A program made the position numbers and the translations under genes. DNA of 64,000 nt from assembly GCF_013337115.1 (NCBI RefSeq), contig NZ_SGWE01000004.1, forward strand, positions 2,104,001 to 2,168,000, written 5' to 3'. The DNA comes from Deinococcus sp. JMULE3. Its GTDB lineage: Bacteria > Deinococcota > Deinococci > Deinococcales > Deinococcaceae. Positions 18,156 through 31,633 of this stretch are shown here, piece after piece. The notes under the pieces were generated by a model. It worked only from the letters and a program-made list of their open reading frames with translations, did no database searches and had not been told where the DNA came from. Within the stretch, counting starts at the first letter, position 1. The number at the start of each line of letters is the position of its first letter.

Positions 18156-18854
18156 TTACACGCTGAGGTACCGCAGCAGGTCCTCCCGGCGGGCGTCCAC
18201 CTGATCGCGCGGCACCTCGTCCACGATCTGACCGTCCACGAACACGTAGTGCCGGTCCGCGAGACGCGACGCGAACTTCAGGTTCTGCTCGACCAGCAGC
18301 ACCGCCATGCCGCTCTGGCGCAGCGTGTCGATGATCTCGCCGATACGCTGCACGATCACGGGCGCCAGGCCCTCGCTGGGCTCGTCCAGCAGCAGCAGCT
18401 TCGGCCCGGCGCGCAGCACGCGCACCATCGCCAGCATCTGCTGCTCGCCGCCCGAGAGCTTGCTGCCCGGGTGATGCCCCCGCTCGCGCAGCACGGGGAA
18501 CGCGTCGTAGATGCGTTCGGTGCTCCAGCCTCCGGGGCGGCTGGGCGGCAGTTCGAGGTTCTCGCGGACGGTCAGGGTGCTGAGGATCGCGCGTTCCTCC
18601 GGCACCCACGCCAGGCCCTGCGCCGCCACGCGGTTGCTGGGCAGGCGGCTGATGTCCTGCCCGCCGAACGTGATCTGCCCCGTGCGGCTGCGCAGCACGC
18701 CCATCACGCTTTTCAGGGTGGTGGTCTTCCCGGCGCCGTTGCGGCCGATCAGGCTGACGACCTCGCCCGGGTTCACGTGCAGGTTCACGCCGCGCAGCAC
18801 GTGACTCTGCCCGTAGTACGCGTTCAGGTCCTGCACCGAGAGCAGCGGCGTCAT
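18156..18854 (-). CDS. livF: Branched-chain amino acid ABC transporter ATPase LivF
   Basis: 232 aa. Walker A GRNGAGKTTTLKS, signature LSGGEQQMLAM and Walker B KLLLLDEPSEGLAP; the typical LivF length. Hydrolyses ATP at the inner membrane with LivG. The start ATG (18854-18852) is formed across the junction of repeat copy 2 and its target: the A is the last base of the repeat and TG comes from the duplicated TGA. The repeat also supplies CGGAG 5 nt upstream as the ribosome site. Confidence 0.93.
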   Translation of the reverse strand: MTPLLSVQDLNAYYGQSHVLRGVNLHVNPGEVVSLIGRNGAGKTTTLKSVMGVLRSRTGQITFGGQDISRLPSNRVAAQGLAWVPEERAILSTLTVRENLELPPSRPGGWSTERIYDAFPVLRERGHHPGSKLSGGEQQMLAMVRVLRAGPKLLLLDEPSEGLAPVIVQRIGEIIDTLRQSGMAVLLVEQNLKFASRLADRHYVFVDGQIVDEVPRDQVDARREDLLRYLSV

Positions 18855-18987
18855 ACGAACTCCGATGGGATGGGTTGGTAAAACCCATTCCATCCGAGCA
18901 GAGCGAGAAGGAGCGAAGCGGGTTCCAGACGTGGAGTGGACAGATCGGTGGTGTGCCGATCTGGCAACGAAACAGACGGAACCCGCT
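18854..18987 (-). repeat. TGA-targeting intergenic repeat, copy 2 (134 bp), between livG and livF
   Basis: Reverse orientation. TCA flanks both sides (18851-18853 and 18988-18990). One duplicate is the livG stop TGA; the other forms the livF start with the repeat's last A. Undoing the insertion leaves ATGA, a normal 4-nt livG/livF overlap. Hairpins at both ends of the repeat are conserved in pairing though not in sequence. Confidence 0.88.
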
Positions 18988-19785
18988 TCACGCGTGTCCC
19001 CCGTCGTCGCCGAGGTACGCCTCGATGACGCGTGGGTCGCGCCGCACGTCCTCGTAACGGCCACTGGCGAGCACCGACCCGTACTGCAACACTGTGATGC
19101 GGTCGGCGAGTTCCGCCACGACGCTCATGTTGTGTTCCACCAGCACCACCGTCCGCCCGCGCGCCACCTGCCGCACCAGCGCGATCACCCGCGCGATCCC
19201 CTCCGAACCCATGCCGGAGGTCGGTTCGTCCAGCAGCAGCACGCGCGGGTCCTGCGTCATGGAGATCCCGATCTCCAGCTGCCGCTTCTCGCCGTGGCTC
19301 AGGTCCGCCGCCAGCCGGTCCGGCATGCCGCCCAGGCCCACGTCCGCGAGGATCGCGTCCGCCCGTTCGCCCAGCGACTCCAGGCGCGACAGCGGCACCC
19401 AGAACCGGTGCGGGAGCGGCGTGGGCGACTGCAGGGCCACCAGCACGTTCTCCCGCACACTCAGGGTGGGAAACACCGAACTGATCTGAAACGACCGCGA
19501 CAGCCCCCGGCGCACGATCTCGTAGGGCCGCAGCGTGTCCACCCGCTCGCCGAAGAGGCGCACCTCGCCCGCCGTGGGTTTCAGGAAGCCCGACAGCAGG
19601 TTGAACAGCGTGGTCTTCCCGGCCCCGTTCGGTCCGATGATCGCGTGAATCTCCCCGTCGTGAATCTGCAGGTTCACGTCGTTCGTGGCGCGGAACCCCC
19701 GGAAATCCTTGACCAGCCCGCGCGCCTCCAGCGCAACGGCCGGTGCGGGGGCCGCCCTGTCCATGTGAACCGACGTCGCCGTCAC
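18988..19785 (-). CDS. livG: Branched-chain amino acid ABC transporter ATPase LivG
   Basis: 265 aa. Walker A GPNGAGKTTLFN, LivG-type SRSFQISSVFPTLSV, signature LSHGEKRQLEIG and Walker B VLLLDEPTSGMG. First gene of the livGFJHM operon. Starts at GTG 19785, whose GTG overlaps the stop of a short upstream frame (GTGA). A TAGGCT -10 lies about 60 nt upstream (revcomp of 19845-19850). Confidence 0.92.
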   Translation of the reverse strand: MTATSVHMDRAAPAPAVALEARGLVKDFRGFRATNDVNLQIHDGEIHAIIGPNGAGKTTLFNLLSGFLKPTAGEVRLFGERVDTLRPYEIVRRGLSRSFQISSVFPTLSVRENVLVALQSPTPLPHRFWVPLSRLESLGERADAILADVGLGGMPDRLAADLSHGEKRQLEIGISMTQDPRVLLLDEPTSGMGSEGIARVIALVRQVARGRTVVLVEHNMSVVAELADRITVLQYGSVLASGRYEDVRRDPRVIEAYLGDDGGHA

Positions 19786-19811
19786 GGCGCGCCGGATGCC
19801 TCGTGTCGCAT
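19782..19811 (-). CDS. Short upstream reading frame (9 aa) coupled to livG
   Basis: ATG at 19811 follows a strong GGGGAGGAG site and reads MRHEASGAP, ending in TGA that overlaps the livG GTG start. livG itself has no close Shine-Dalgarno, so reinitiation from this frame is a reasonable way to start it. It has no Leu, Ile or Val codons, so attenuation by charged tRNA is unlikely. Confidence 0.4.
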   Translation of the reverse strand: MRHEASGAP

Positions 19812-19905
19812 CACTCCTCCCCCCATGTTGTGTGGTCTGGGAGGAGCCTAGCGGGCGCGCGTCACGCTGTCGTTACAGTTTGACCGGCACGGACCGGACG
19901 GGTCA

Positions 19906-20058
19906 TACGGATTCCGTTTGTTTCGTTAACAGATCGGAACACCACCGATCTGCCAACTCCACGCCCGGAACCCGTTTCTCTCCTGCTCGCTCTGCACCGC
20001 AGCTCTGCGAGTCCGCTCGGGTTGAAAGATTTTGCAAACCTTTCAACCGGAGTCCGTA
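19906..20058 (+). repeat. TGA-targeting intergenic repeat, copy 3 (153 bp)
   Basis: Flanked by TCA at 19903-19905 and 20059-20061. The right TCA is the stop codon of the antiporter gene. Long form with the 23-bp module. The central palindrome reads CAGATCGG against CCGATCTG, where copy 4 has CAACCCGG against CCGGGTTG, so pairing is kept while sequence differs. Confidence 0.85.
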
Positions 20059-21528
20059 TCAGGCGGGGCCGGGGCGGCCCAGGGTGCGGCGCACCTCGCG
20101 CAGCTCCTCTGGTCCGGCCAGCACGAGCACCTGATCCCCGCCGCGCAGGTCGGTCGCGCCGCGCGGAATGAGGTACTCCCCGGCGCGGTTGATCAGGATC
20201 ACCAGCGCCTCGGGCGGCAGGTGCAGGTCCACGATCCGCTGCCCGTCGGCGGCGCTGCCCGGCACGACCTCCACCTCGACCATGTTGTTGCGGTCGTGTC
20301 CGGTGGGCGTGTACGTGATCGGGGACGCCGCGTTCACCGGCAGGGCCTCGCGCACGTGCAGGAACCGCGCTACCAGCGTCAGGGTGGTGCCCTGCAGCAG
20401 CACGCTGACGAGCACGATGAAGAACACGATGTTGAACAGCGTCTGCGCCTGCGGTACGCCCGCCAGCAGCGGGAAGGTCGCCAGGACGATCGGGACCGCG
20501 CCGCGCAGGCCCACCCACGCCACCATGCTCTTCTCGTTCAGTGGCATCTTCGCGCGGGCCAGCGCCAGGTACACGCTGACCGGCCGCGCCAGGAACACCA
20601 GTACGAGCGCGCACGCGATCGCCAGGCCCGCCGTGGGCAGCAGTTCGTGCGGGTTCACGAGAAGCCCCAGCGTGAGGAACATCGCCACCTGCATCAGCCA
20701 AGACAGCCCGTCGTGGAAGCCGATCAGGGACCGCTTGTGGATGAAGTCCGCGTTGCCCAGGATCACGCCCGCGATGTAGATCGCCAGGAAGCCGCTGCCG
20801 CCCGCGACCGCCGTGCCCGCGAAAATCGTCAGGGCCAGCGCCAGGGACAGCACCGAGTACAGGCCCTCGAACTGCAGCTGCAGGCGGTTCAGGACCCACA
20901 GCGCCGCGCGGCCCAGCACCACCCCGAACACCGCGCCCAGCAGCATCTGCTTCAGGAACAGCGGCACGATGCTCAGCACGCCCAGCCCCGGATTCGCGAT
21001 CAGTTCCAGCAGGCCCACCGTCAGGAAGACCGCCATCGGGTCGTTCCCGCCGGACTCGAACTCCAGCAGCGGCGCCACGTCACCCTTCAGGCCCAGCTGC
21101 CGCTCCTTGAGAACGCTGAACACCGCGCTGGCGTCCGTGCTGCTGACCACCGCGCCCAGCAGCCACGCCGTCAGCCACGGAAAGCCGAACGCGTAGTGCA
21201 CGAACGCCGCCATGATCCCGGCGGTGCCCAGCACCCCCACCGTCGCCAGACTCAGGCCGCGGCGCACCACGGGCCGCGTGTGCGCCCAGTTCGTGTCCAG
21301 GCCCCCCTGGAACAGGATGAAGCATAGCGCCACCGTCCCGATCGCCTGCGCCAGCCGGTAATCCTGAAACTGGATGCCCAGCCCGTCGGACCCGGCCAGC
21401 ATGCCCACCCCCAGGAACAGCAGCAGGCCCGGGATGCCCAGGCGCCCCCCGATGCGGCTCATGAGCAGGCTGCCCAGCAGCAGCACCCCGGCAATCAGCA
21501 GGAACAGTTCGGCGTGCACTTCACCCAT
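20059..21528 (-). CDS. K+/H+ (cation/proton) antiporter, NhaP2/CvrA-like
   Basis: 489 aa. About twelve hydrophobic helices of the CPA1 exchanger fold. VSSTDASAVFSVL and EFESGGNDPMAV carry the conserved acidic residues of the ion site. A TrkA-C-type regulatory domain occupies about residues 400-480 (VILINRAGEYLIPRGATDL). Known relatives export K+ in exchange for protons and protect cell volume. GGAGA lies 6 nt before the ATG. The stop codon is the duplicated target of repeat copy 3. Confidence 0.88.
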   Translation of the reverse strand: MGEVHAELFLLIAGVLLLGSLLMSRIGGRLGIPGLLLFLGVGMLAGSDGLGIQFQDYRLAQAIGTVALCFILFQGGLDTNWAHTRPVVRRGLSLATVGVLGTAGIMAAFVHYAFGFPWLTAWLLGAVVSSTDASAVFSVLKERQLGLKGDVAPLLEFESGGNDPMAVFLTVGLLELIANPGLGVLSIVPLFLKQMLLGAVFGVVLGRAALWVLNRLQLQFEGLYSVLSLALALTIFAGTAVAGGSGFLAIYIAGVILGNADFIHKRSLIGFHDGLSWLMQVAMFLTLGLLVNPHELLPTAGLAIACALVLVFLARPVSVYLALARAKMPLNEKSMVAWVGLRGAVPIVLATFPLLAGVPQAQTLFNIVFFIVLVSVLLQGTTLTLVARFLHVREALPVNAASPITYTPTGHDRNNMVEVEVVPGSAADGQRIVDLHLPPEALVILINRAGEYLIPRGATDLRGGDQVLVLAGPEELREVRRTLGRPGPA

Positions 21529-21573
21529 GCGGTCTCCAGATCATGTGGGTCATCTTTTCATGCGCCTGGACAC

Positions 21574-21612
21574 GCAAAACAGGACCGGCCGCCCAGAAGC
21601 GGGCCGCCGGTC
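21574..21612 (-). terminator. Intrinsic terminator between the lipoprotein and antiporter genes
   Basis: Arms at 21583-21594 and 21601-21612 pair with one mismatch, and the reverse strand continues CTGTTTTGCG. This ends transcription from the lipoprotein gene before the antiporter promoter. Confidence 0.75.
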
Positions 21613-21636
21613 AGGAATGTGAAGCTTAAATGAAGA

Positions 21637-22971
21637 TCAGAGGTCCTTCGCCAGCCAGCGCACGATGTTCTTGCCCATCGCCGCGTTGCTGAGGTTCGGC
21701 CAGTTGTTGTACGTGCCGGTGCTGCCATCCGAGTACGTGTTGTCCCCGAAGGTGCTGCTGTCGCCCCACATCGCCACGCGGCCCGACCCGACGCTGTTGA
21801 CCGCGAGGTACGTCTTGCCGCCCGTGCCCATCAGCGCCGTGCCCGAGAGGACGTCCACGCTGGTGCCCACGTACACCCCGGCGCTGCTCACGCCGTTCAG
21901 GATCGGGTGGGTGGTCAGGGGCGTGGCCGTGAGGACCGGGTCGCTGAAGCTGGAGTTGAACGACGCGTTCAGCCCGAAGATCACGTCGCTGTTCAGGCTC
22001 GCCTGCAGGCTCGTGCTGACGCTGGCGGGCGTGCTGCCGTCCCAGCCGTCGAACACTTCCGGGCTGTCCCAGCCGCTGTTGTTGCGGTCACTGACGCGGT
22101 GATCGGTGATCATGAACACCCCACCGCCGTTCTGCACGAACGACTGGATCGCGGCGCGCTCGGCGTCACTGAAGGGGTTCTGCGGCTCGGGAATGACCAG
22201 CACCGACGCGCCCGACAGGCTGGTCGAGGTGATGCTCGTGCCGGTCACGCTGCTCACCGTGTACCCCAGGCCGCGCAGGGCATTGGCGTAATCGCTGTAC
22301 GCCCCGTCGATGCGCCAGTCGGCATTCCCGGCGTCCTCGGCCTTCGTCAGGTCGAACAGCACCTTCTTCGTCGTGCCGCCACCGCCGCCGGTCCCGCCCC
22401 CGTTCGACGCGCCGGGCGTGCTGACCTGCACCTTGAAGTCCACGCTGTTCGCGTTCGTGTCCGACCCGTCCGGCACGCGCGCCAGGGCGCTGCCCGCGCC
22501 GGTCGTGGCGGCCGCGGTGCCCTCACCCTTGTTGCTGGTCGGCGTGCCGTACGCCACCGCGTCGATGATCGTGGTGCTCTTCAGCAGACGCAGGCTGCCC
22601 GCGCCGTTGTTCAGGTCCGCGCCCGCATTCACCAGATTCCGGCTCGCCACGGTCGTGTCCTGCGCCACCACGAAGTACCCGCTCGCCGGGATCGTCCCGG
22701 ACAGGGTGATCGTCCGGTACTGCGTGCCCGCCGTGTCGAATGCCGCCAGCGTGTACCCGCTCAGGGACTTGCCCGCCGGGCCCTTCAGTTCGATGAACGT
22801 CCCCACGTCCGTGCTGGGCGAGTCGTAGTACAGCTCGTTGATGACCGGCTCACCCGCCGCCGCCAGGGCAGACAGGGACGGAGCAGCAGCAGGCATGCGA
22901 CCACAGGAGGACAACGCAAGGGAAACGGAGGCCAGCAGCACGAAGCCGCGCCGGACAGTTGAATTGGACAT
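21637..22971 (-). CDS. Lamin-tail-domain lipoprotein with a DUF4350/glutamine-amidotransferase-like domain
   Basis: 444 aa. Lipoprotein signal with lipobox LSSC at Cys23, so it is membrane-anchored and exposed. Residues about 42-180 match the lamin-tail fold (INELYYDSPSTDVGTFIELKG). After a Gly-rich linker (about 198-208) the C-terminal half has features of trehalose-utilisation/IFT52-like domains (VLVIPEPQNPFSDAERAAI, GGGVFMITDHR). No catalytic role is certain. Two direct TTGACATCTG repeats lie just upstream (about 22984-23004, reverse strand) and could be -35 sites. Confidence 0.8.
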   Translation of the reverse strand: MSNSTVRRGFVLLASVSLALSSCGRMPAAAPSLSALAAAGEPVINELYYDSPSTDVGTFIELKGPAGKSLSGYTLAAFDTAGTQYRTITLSGTIPASGYFVVAQDTTVASRNLVNAGADLNNGAGSLRLLKSTTIIDAVAYGTPTSNKGEGTAAATTGAGSALARVPDGSDTNANSVDFKVQVSTPGASNGGGTGGGGGTTKKVLFDLTKAEDAGNADWRIDGAYSDYANALRGLGYTVSSVTGTSITSTSLSGASVLVIPEPQNPFSDAERAAIQSFVQNGGGVFMITDHRVSDRNNSGWDSPEVFDGWDGSTPASVSTSLQASLNSDVIFGLNASFNSSFSDPVLTATPLTTHPILNGVSSAGVYVGTSVDVLSGTALMGTGGKTYLAVNSVGSGRVAMWGDSSTFGDNTYSDGSTGTYNNWPNLSNAAMGKNIVRWLAKDL

Positions 22972-23087
22972 CGAGATACCATTCTTCGCTCAGATGTCAA
23001 GCAGATGTCAACACCACCGGGTCACCTCCCCCCCACAGCCAACCCAGTCCAAACTCATCACCCCACGAACCTGCTACCCTGAACCCC

Positions 23088-23129
23088 ATGACGCCCCGGA
23101 CCGGTACACCTTCGCCGTTTACCCACACC

Positions 23130-23147
<18 letters not shown>
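23088..23147 (+). CDS. Candidate 19-aa leader peptide of pheS
   Basis: MTPRTGTPSPFTHTGVTLA. Leaderless: TACCCT (23075-23080) lies 7 nt before the ATG. The single Phe codon is TTT (23118-23120), a codon disfavoured in such GC-rich DNA. It is followed at once by the two overlapping hairpins of the attenuator. The position before pheS parallels the E. coli pheM leader, although pheM has several Phe codons. Expression is not proven. Confidence 0.55.
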
Positions 23148-24652
<1,505 letters not shown>

Positions 24653-24665
24653 ACTGCCCGCTTTT

Positions 24666-24812
24666 CCTCTCCCCCTTCAGGGGGGAGATGTCCCGGAGGG
24701 ACAGAGGGGGTGAGCCGAGCCGTCACCCAGGCGCGGTAAATCGTCCACGGTCTCGTCGTGATGCCGGTTCGGTTCACCCCCTCCCCAGCCCTCCCCCCTC
24801 AAGGGGGAGGGG
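24666..24812. repeat. Inverted pair of C/G-rich structured repeats
   Basis: Left unit: TCTCCCCC hairpin (24668-24688), then TGTCCC-GGA-GGGACA (24689-24703), then GAGGGGGTGAGCCGAGCCG. Right unit, inverted: the same GAGGGGGTGAACCGAACCG tail (about 24764-24783, reverse strand) and a CTCCCCC/GGGGGAG hairpin ending at 24810. The right edge abuts the DUF559 stop codon. No gene in 24653-24813. Confidence 0.75.
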
Positions 24813-24813
24813 G

Positions 24814-25170
24814 CTAAAGGTCCTTTCTGGCTTCCAGGACTTGTTGGATTCGTTCGAGGACACCGGGGAGGTTGCTGCGTATTTCGTTGTTCCAGAACCG
24901 CAGGGTCTGGAAGCCGTGGTCGAGCATGTCGGCGTCTCGTTCCCGGTCCGTATCGCTGTTCAGGTGTTGGCTGCCGTCGAGTTCGATGACGAGGGTGCGT
25001 TCGTAGCAGACGAAGTCCGCGACGTACCGTCCCATGGGTTCCTGTCTGCGGAACGTCACGCCGAGTTGTCTGCGGCGCAGGTGCTGCCACAACAGGATTT
25101 CTTCGGGGGTCATGCGTCTGCGCAGCATGCGGGCTACGTCGGTGGATGGACTGTGTCGTTTGGGCGGCAC
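24814..25170 (-). CDS. DUF559 endonuclease-like protein
   Basis: 118 aa. Full match to the DUF559 pattern: RRRMTPEEILLWQHLR, FRRQEPMGRYVADFVCYE, LVIELDGSQH, ERDADMLDHGF and RFWNNEI. The D...E-x-D core is that of the very-short-patch-repair/PD-(D/E)XK nuclease fold, so DNA cleavage is expected but not shown. GTG start at 25170 with TACGCT 5 nt upstream (leaderless). It is antisense to the pheS-pheT operon and bracketed by copies of a structured repeat, its stop codon touching one. This could be a small mobile unit. Confidence 0.88.
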   Translation of the reverse strand: MPPKRHSPSTDVARMLRRRMTPEEILLWQHLRRRQLGVTFRRQEPMGRYVADFVCYERTLVIELDGSQHLNSDTDRERDADMLDHGFQTLRFWNNEIRSNLPGVLERIQQVLEARKDL

Positions 25171-25190
25171 GTCTCAGCGTAAATGTTTAC

Positions 25191-25245
25191 CCCTCTCCCC
25201 TTCAGGGGGGAGATGTCGCCGGAGGCGACAGAGGGGGAGGAGAGG
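25191..25245 (+). repeat. Structured repeat on the promoter side of the DUF559 gene
   Basis: Same unit as at 24666 and in the same orientation: TCTCCCC hairpin (25194-25213), then TGTCGCC-GGA-GGCGACA (25214-25230). Compared with the other copy the second stem changed on both sides with an identical GGA loop, a compensatory change. Its purine tail GAGGAGAGG forms the ribosome-binding site of pheT. Confidence 0.78.
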
Positions 25246-25251
25246 TACTCA

Positions 25252-27708
<2,457 letters not shown>

Positions 27709-27717
27709 CGTTCACTC

Positions 27718-27812
27718 CCTCTCCCCTCGTGGGAGAGGGTCGGGGTGAGGGGGCGTGTGATCCACTCGACCTGATCAGGGAGGCCAGGGCCATGCGCTCT
27801 GGCCTCCTCTGA
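27718..27812. terminator. Repeat hairpin and bidirectional terminator after pheT
   Basis: First a CCCTCTCCC/GGGAGAGGG hairpin followed by TCGGGGTGAGGGGG, resembling the repeats near DUF559. Then TGATCAG-GGAGGCCAG pairs with CTGGCCTCC-TCTGATCA (about 27771-27814), a long stem between the convergent pheT and double-Nudix genes. No T tract. Confidence 0.65.
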
Positions 27813-28802
27813 TCACTGGTCGGGGGCGTCCCCGTGCGTGCGCCACCAGCGGAGGTTGGCGCGGATCAGTTCGCCGCTCAGTTCGTTTTCGGGGGGGAGG
27901 TCGTCGGGGCTGAACCAGCCGACCTCCAGCACCTCGCCGGGCTGGGGGGTGAGGGTGCCGGTGATGCCGTGGGCGCGGTACAGGACCGACACGAAGTCCA
28001 CGACGTGTCCGTTCGGGTACGTGAAGCGGTACTCGGGTCCGGCGAACAGGTGCAGCGGGTCCAGGTGGGCGGCGTGCAGGCCGGTTTCCTCGAACAGTTC
28101 CCGAGCGGCAGTCTGGGCGAAGGTCTCGCCGGGTTCCAGGCTGCCGCCGGGGAGCGTCCACAGGCGGGTGTGCCCGTGCCGCAGCAGCAGGAGGCGGCCC
28201 TGGTCGTCGGTGACGAGGACGTTCGAGCCGGGCGCGAACCAGGGGCGCGGGCCGATCACGCGCCGCAAGTCCATCAGGAAATTGCCGACCGGTGGCGCGG
28301 GAGGCGTGGGGGCCAGCGGCAGGGGTGGGAGGCCCGCGCGGGCGCGCAGGACGTTCAGGCTGGCGCGGTTGGCGTTGTTGCTCAGGGCGGGCAGGGCGTC
28401 CAGCGGGAACCAGCGCAGCTCCAGCGTCTCGCCGCTGTCGTCCGGCGCGGCCCCTGCCAGCGCGGCGGCGGGGAGCGTGCCGTGGGCGCGCATCCCGATG
28501 ATGTAGATCTCGTGCCCGTTCGGGTAGCGGTGGAACAGCTCCGGGCCGTCCTGAAGCCCCTCGGGCAGTGGCAGCAGCGTCAGGTTCGGGCAGTCCAGGC
28601 CGGTCTCCTCCAGCAGTTCGCGGCGGGCGCCGGTCAGGAAGTCCTCGCCGGGTTCCAGCGCGCCGCCCGGTTCGCCCCACAGGCCGTCGTCGCCGCGGCG
28701 TTGCATCAGCACCCGGCCGTGCTCGTCCTGGAGCAGGACTCCGGCGGACGCGGCCATCAGGGGGCGGTTGCCCCATACCTCACGCAGTTGCATCAGGGTC
28801 AT
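27813..28802 (-). CDS. Tandem double-Nudix protein
   Basis: 329 aa with two complete Nudix domains. The first box is GGALEPGED...RRELLEETGL (about residues 46-68), the second GGSLEPGET...ARELFEETGL (about 218-240). Both keep all catalytic acids. The two halves also share P-N-G-H-E/V strands and a WFPLD/WFSPDD element, so this is an internal duplication. Leaderless start: TACCGT (revcomp of 28811-28816) 8 nt upstream. Divergent from a glycosyltransferase with overlapping -10 elements. Substrates unknown. Confidence 0.88.
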   Translation of the reverse strand: MTLMQLREVWGNRPLMAASAGVLLQDEHGRVLMQRRGDDGLWGEPGGALEPGEDFLTGARRELLEETGLDCPNLTLLPLPEGLQDGPELFHRYPNGHEIYIIGMRAHGTLPAAALAGAAPDDSGETLELRWFPLDALPALSNNANRASLNVLRARAGLPPLPLAPTPPAPPVGNFLMDLRRVIGPRPWFAPGSNVLVTDDQGRLLLLRHGHTRLWTLPGGSLEPGETFAQTAARELFEETGLHAAHLDPLHLFAGPEYRFTYPNGHVVDFVSVLYRAHGITGTLTPQPGEVLEVGWFSPDDLPPENELSGELIRANLRWWRTHGDAPDQ

Positions 28803-28810
28803 CGGGCCTT

Positions 28811-28820
28811 ACGGTACCCT
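28811..28820. promoter_or_regulatory. Overlapping divergent -10 elements
   Basis: Reverse-strand TACCGT (28816-28811) serves the double-Nudix gene and forward TACCCT (28815-28820) the glycosyltransferase. They share two base pairs, so the two promoters probably cannot be open together. Confidence 0.55.
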
Positions 28821-28828
28821 GGCCCGTG

Positions 28829-29923
28829 ATGAGGACCGATGCTGCGCCGCTGCGCGTGCTGTTCGTGACCGACGCGCCCGCCGTGGGCGGCAGCGAGGTC
28901 TACATGCGCGAGATCATTCCCCCCATGCGCGCCCACGGGGTGCACGCCGAGGTCGCCATGCCGGACGTGCCGGGCACCGCCGACTTCCGCGCGCAGCTGC
29001 AGGAACGCGGCATTCCCGTGCATGCCTACCGCACCCTGGACGAGGTCGCCCGTGTGGAGCGTGCGGGTCGGGGCTTCGACCTGACGATCCTGAGCAGCTG
29101 GAATCCGCGCGGGTACCGCAAGTACTACCGCGCGCTGCGCGGGCCGTTCGTGTCGCTGGTGCACGATCAGCTGATGCTGCACATTCCGGGCCTGCCGCAG
29201 GGCGTGTACCGCGCGTGCTACGAGTGGTTGCAGGCGGGGGACATCCGCGGCGCGCAGCATGTCGTCACGGTGTCCGAGTGGGGCGCCGAGTACCTGCGCC
29301 GCCACCACCGCATGACGCAGGTGCACGCGGTGCCGAACGGCGTGGATACCGTGAAGTTCCGCCCCGGCGACCCGCAGGAACGCGCCGCGCTGCGGGAGCG
29401 CCTGGGATTCACAGGGTTCACCGTGCTGAACCCGGCCCGCATGAGCATCGAGAAGAACCACCCGGCAGTCATCGCCACGGCGTGGCAGGCGCCGGAACTG
29501 CACTTCGTGCTGGTGGGCACCGGGTACCTGGAACCCGCCCTGAAACGCACGGCGCCGCGCAACGTGACGTTCCTGGGTAAACGGCACGACATGCCGGACC
29601 TGTACCGCGCGGCGGACGTGGTGCTGCAACCCACCATCGCGGAGAACCAGTCCCTGGCGACCCTGGAGGCCCTGGCGAGCGGCACGCCGGTCGTCACGAA
29701 CGACATTCCCGCGCAGCGCGAACTGATCCGCATGGGCCAGGAGGGGCTGCTCGTGCGTGGCGGCGCGCCCGGCTACGCGGCGGCCCTGCGGGCGCTGGCG
29801 GCCCACCCGGACGCCCTGCGCCGCATGGGGATTGCGGCGCGCCAGAGCGTGCTGGACGGGCACACGCTGGACGGGAACGCCCGGCACCTCGCCACGCTGC
29901 TGACCCAGTTGGCCGGGCGCTGA
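28829..29923 (+). CDS. Glycosyltransferase family 4 protein
   Basis: 364 aa, GT-B fold. N-terminal LRVLFVTDAPAVGGSEVYMRE is the acceptor-side glycine loop. HVVTVSEWGAEYL, AVPNGVDTVKFRP and the donor-side motif QPTIAENQSLATLEALASGTPVV, with the E-x7-E pattern, are typical of GT4 retaining transferases using nucleotide-sugars. Start ATG 28829 (GTG 28826 possible) follows TACCCT by 8 nt, so leaderless. Acceptor unknown; cell-envelope polysaccharide is a guess. Confidence 0.88.
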   Translation: MRTDAAPLRVLFVTDAPAVGGSEVYMREIIPPMRAHGVHAEVAMPDVPGTADFRAQLQERGIPVHAYRTLDEVARVERAGRGFDLTILSSWNPRGYRKYYRALRGPFVSLVHDQLMLHIPGLPQGVYRACYEWLQAGDIRGAQHVVTVSEWGAEYLRRHHRMTQVHAVPNGVDTVKFRPGDPQERAALRERLGFTGFTVLNPARMSIEKNHPAVIATAWQAPELHFVLVGTGYLEPALKRTAPRNVTFLGKRHDMPDLYRAADVVLQPTIAENQSLATLEALASGTPVVTNDIPAQRELIRMGQEGLLVRGGAPGYAAALRALAAHPDALRRMGIAARQSVLDGHTLDGNARHLATLLTQLAGR

Positions 29924-29994
29924 CCGGCCGGGCGGGCGCTGGCCCCCGGCGGGTGAACCTGTGCCCGCTCACACCTGACCCTGGGCGCGGCTGT

Positions 29995-30000
29995 TATGCT
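29995..30000 (+). promoter_or_regulatory. Promoter -10 of the DUF512 gene with a ~95-nt leader
   Basis: TATGCT gives a transcript starting near 30007 and a GC-rich untranslated leader to 30099. I could not match the leader to a known riboswitch. The 29924-29990 stretch after the glycosyltransferase has only weak GC stems. Confidence 0.4.
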
Positions 30001-30099
30001 GCTGTGCTTGAGGCGAGGCCCCCACGGGTGGCCCGCGCGTGCAGGTGCAGTGATGCAGGTGAGGGGCCGCCACAGCGTCCCGAAAAGGGGTGAAGTGAC

Positions 30100-31614
<1,515 letters not shown>

Positions 31615-31633
31615 GGCCACCACCCGCTGCGCC

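Noticed and set aside
30007..30099. Riboswitch or small RNA in the leader of the DUF512 gene
   Set aside because: GC-rich and foldable, but no known conserved core recognised.
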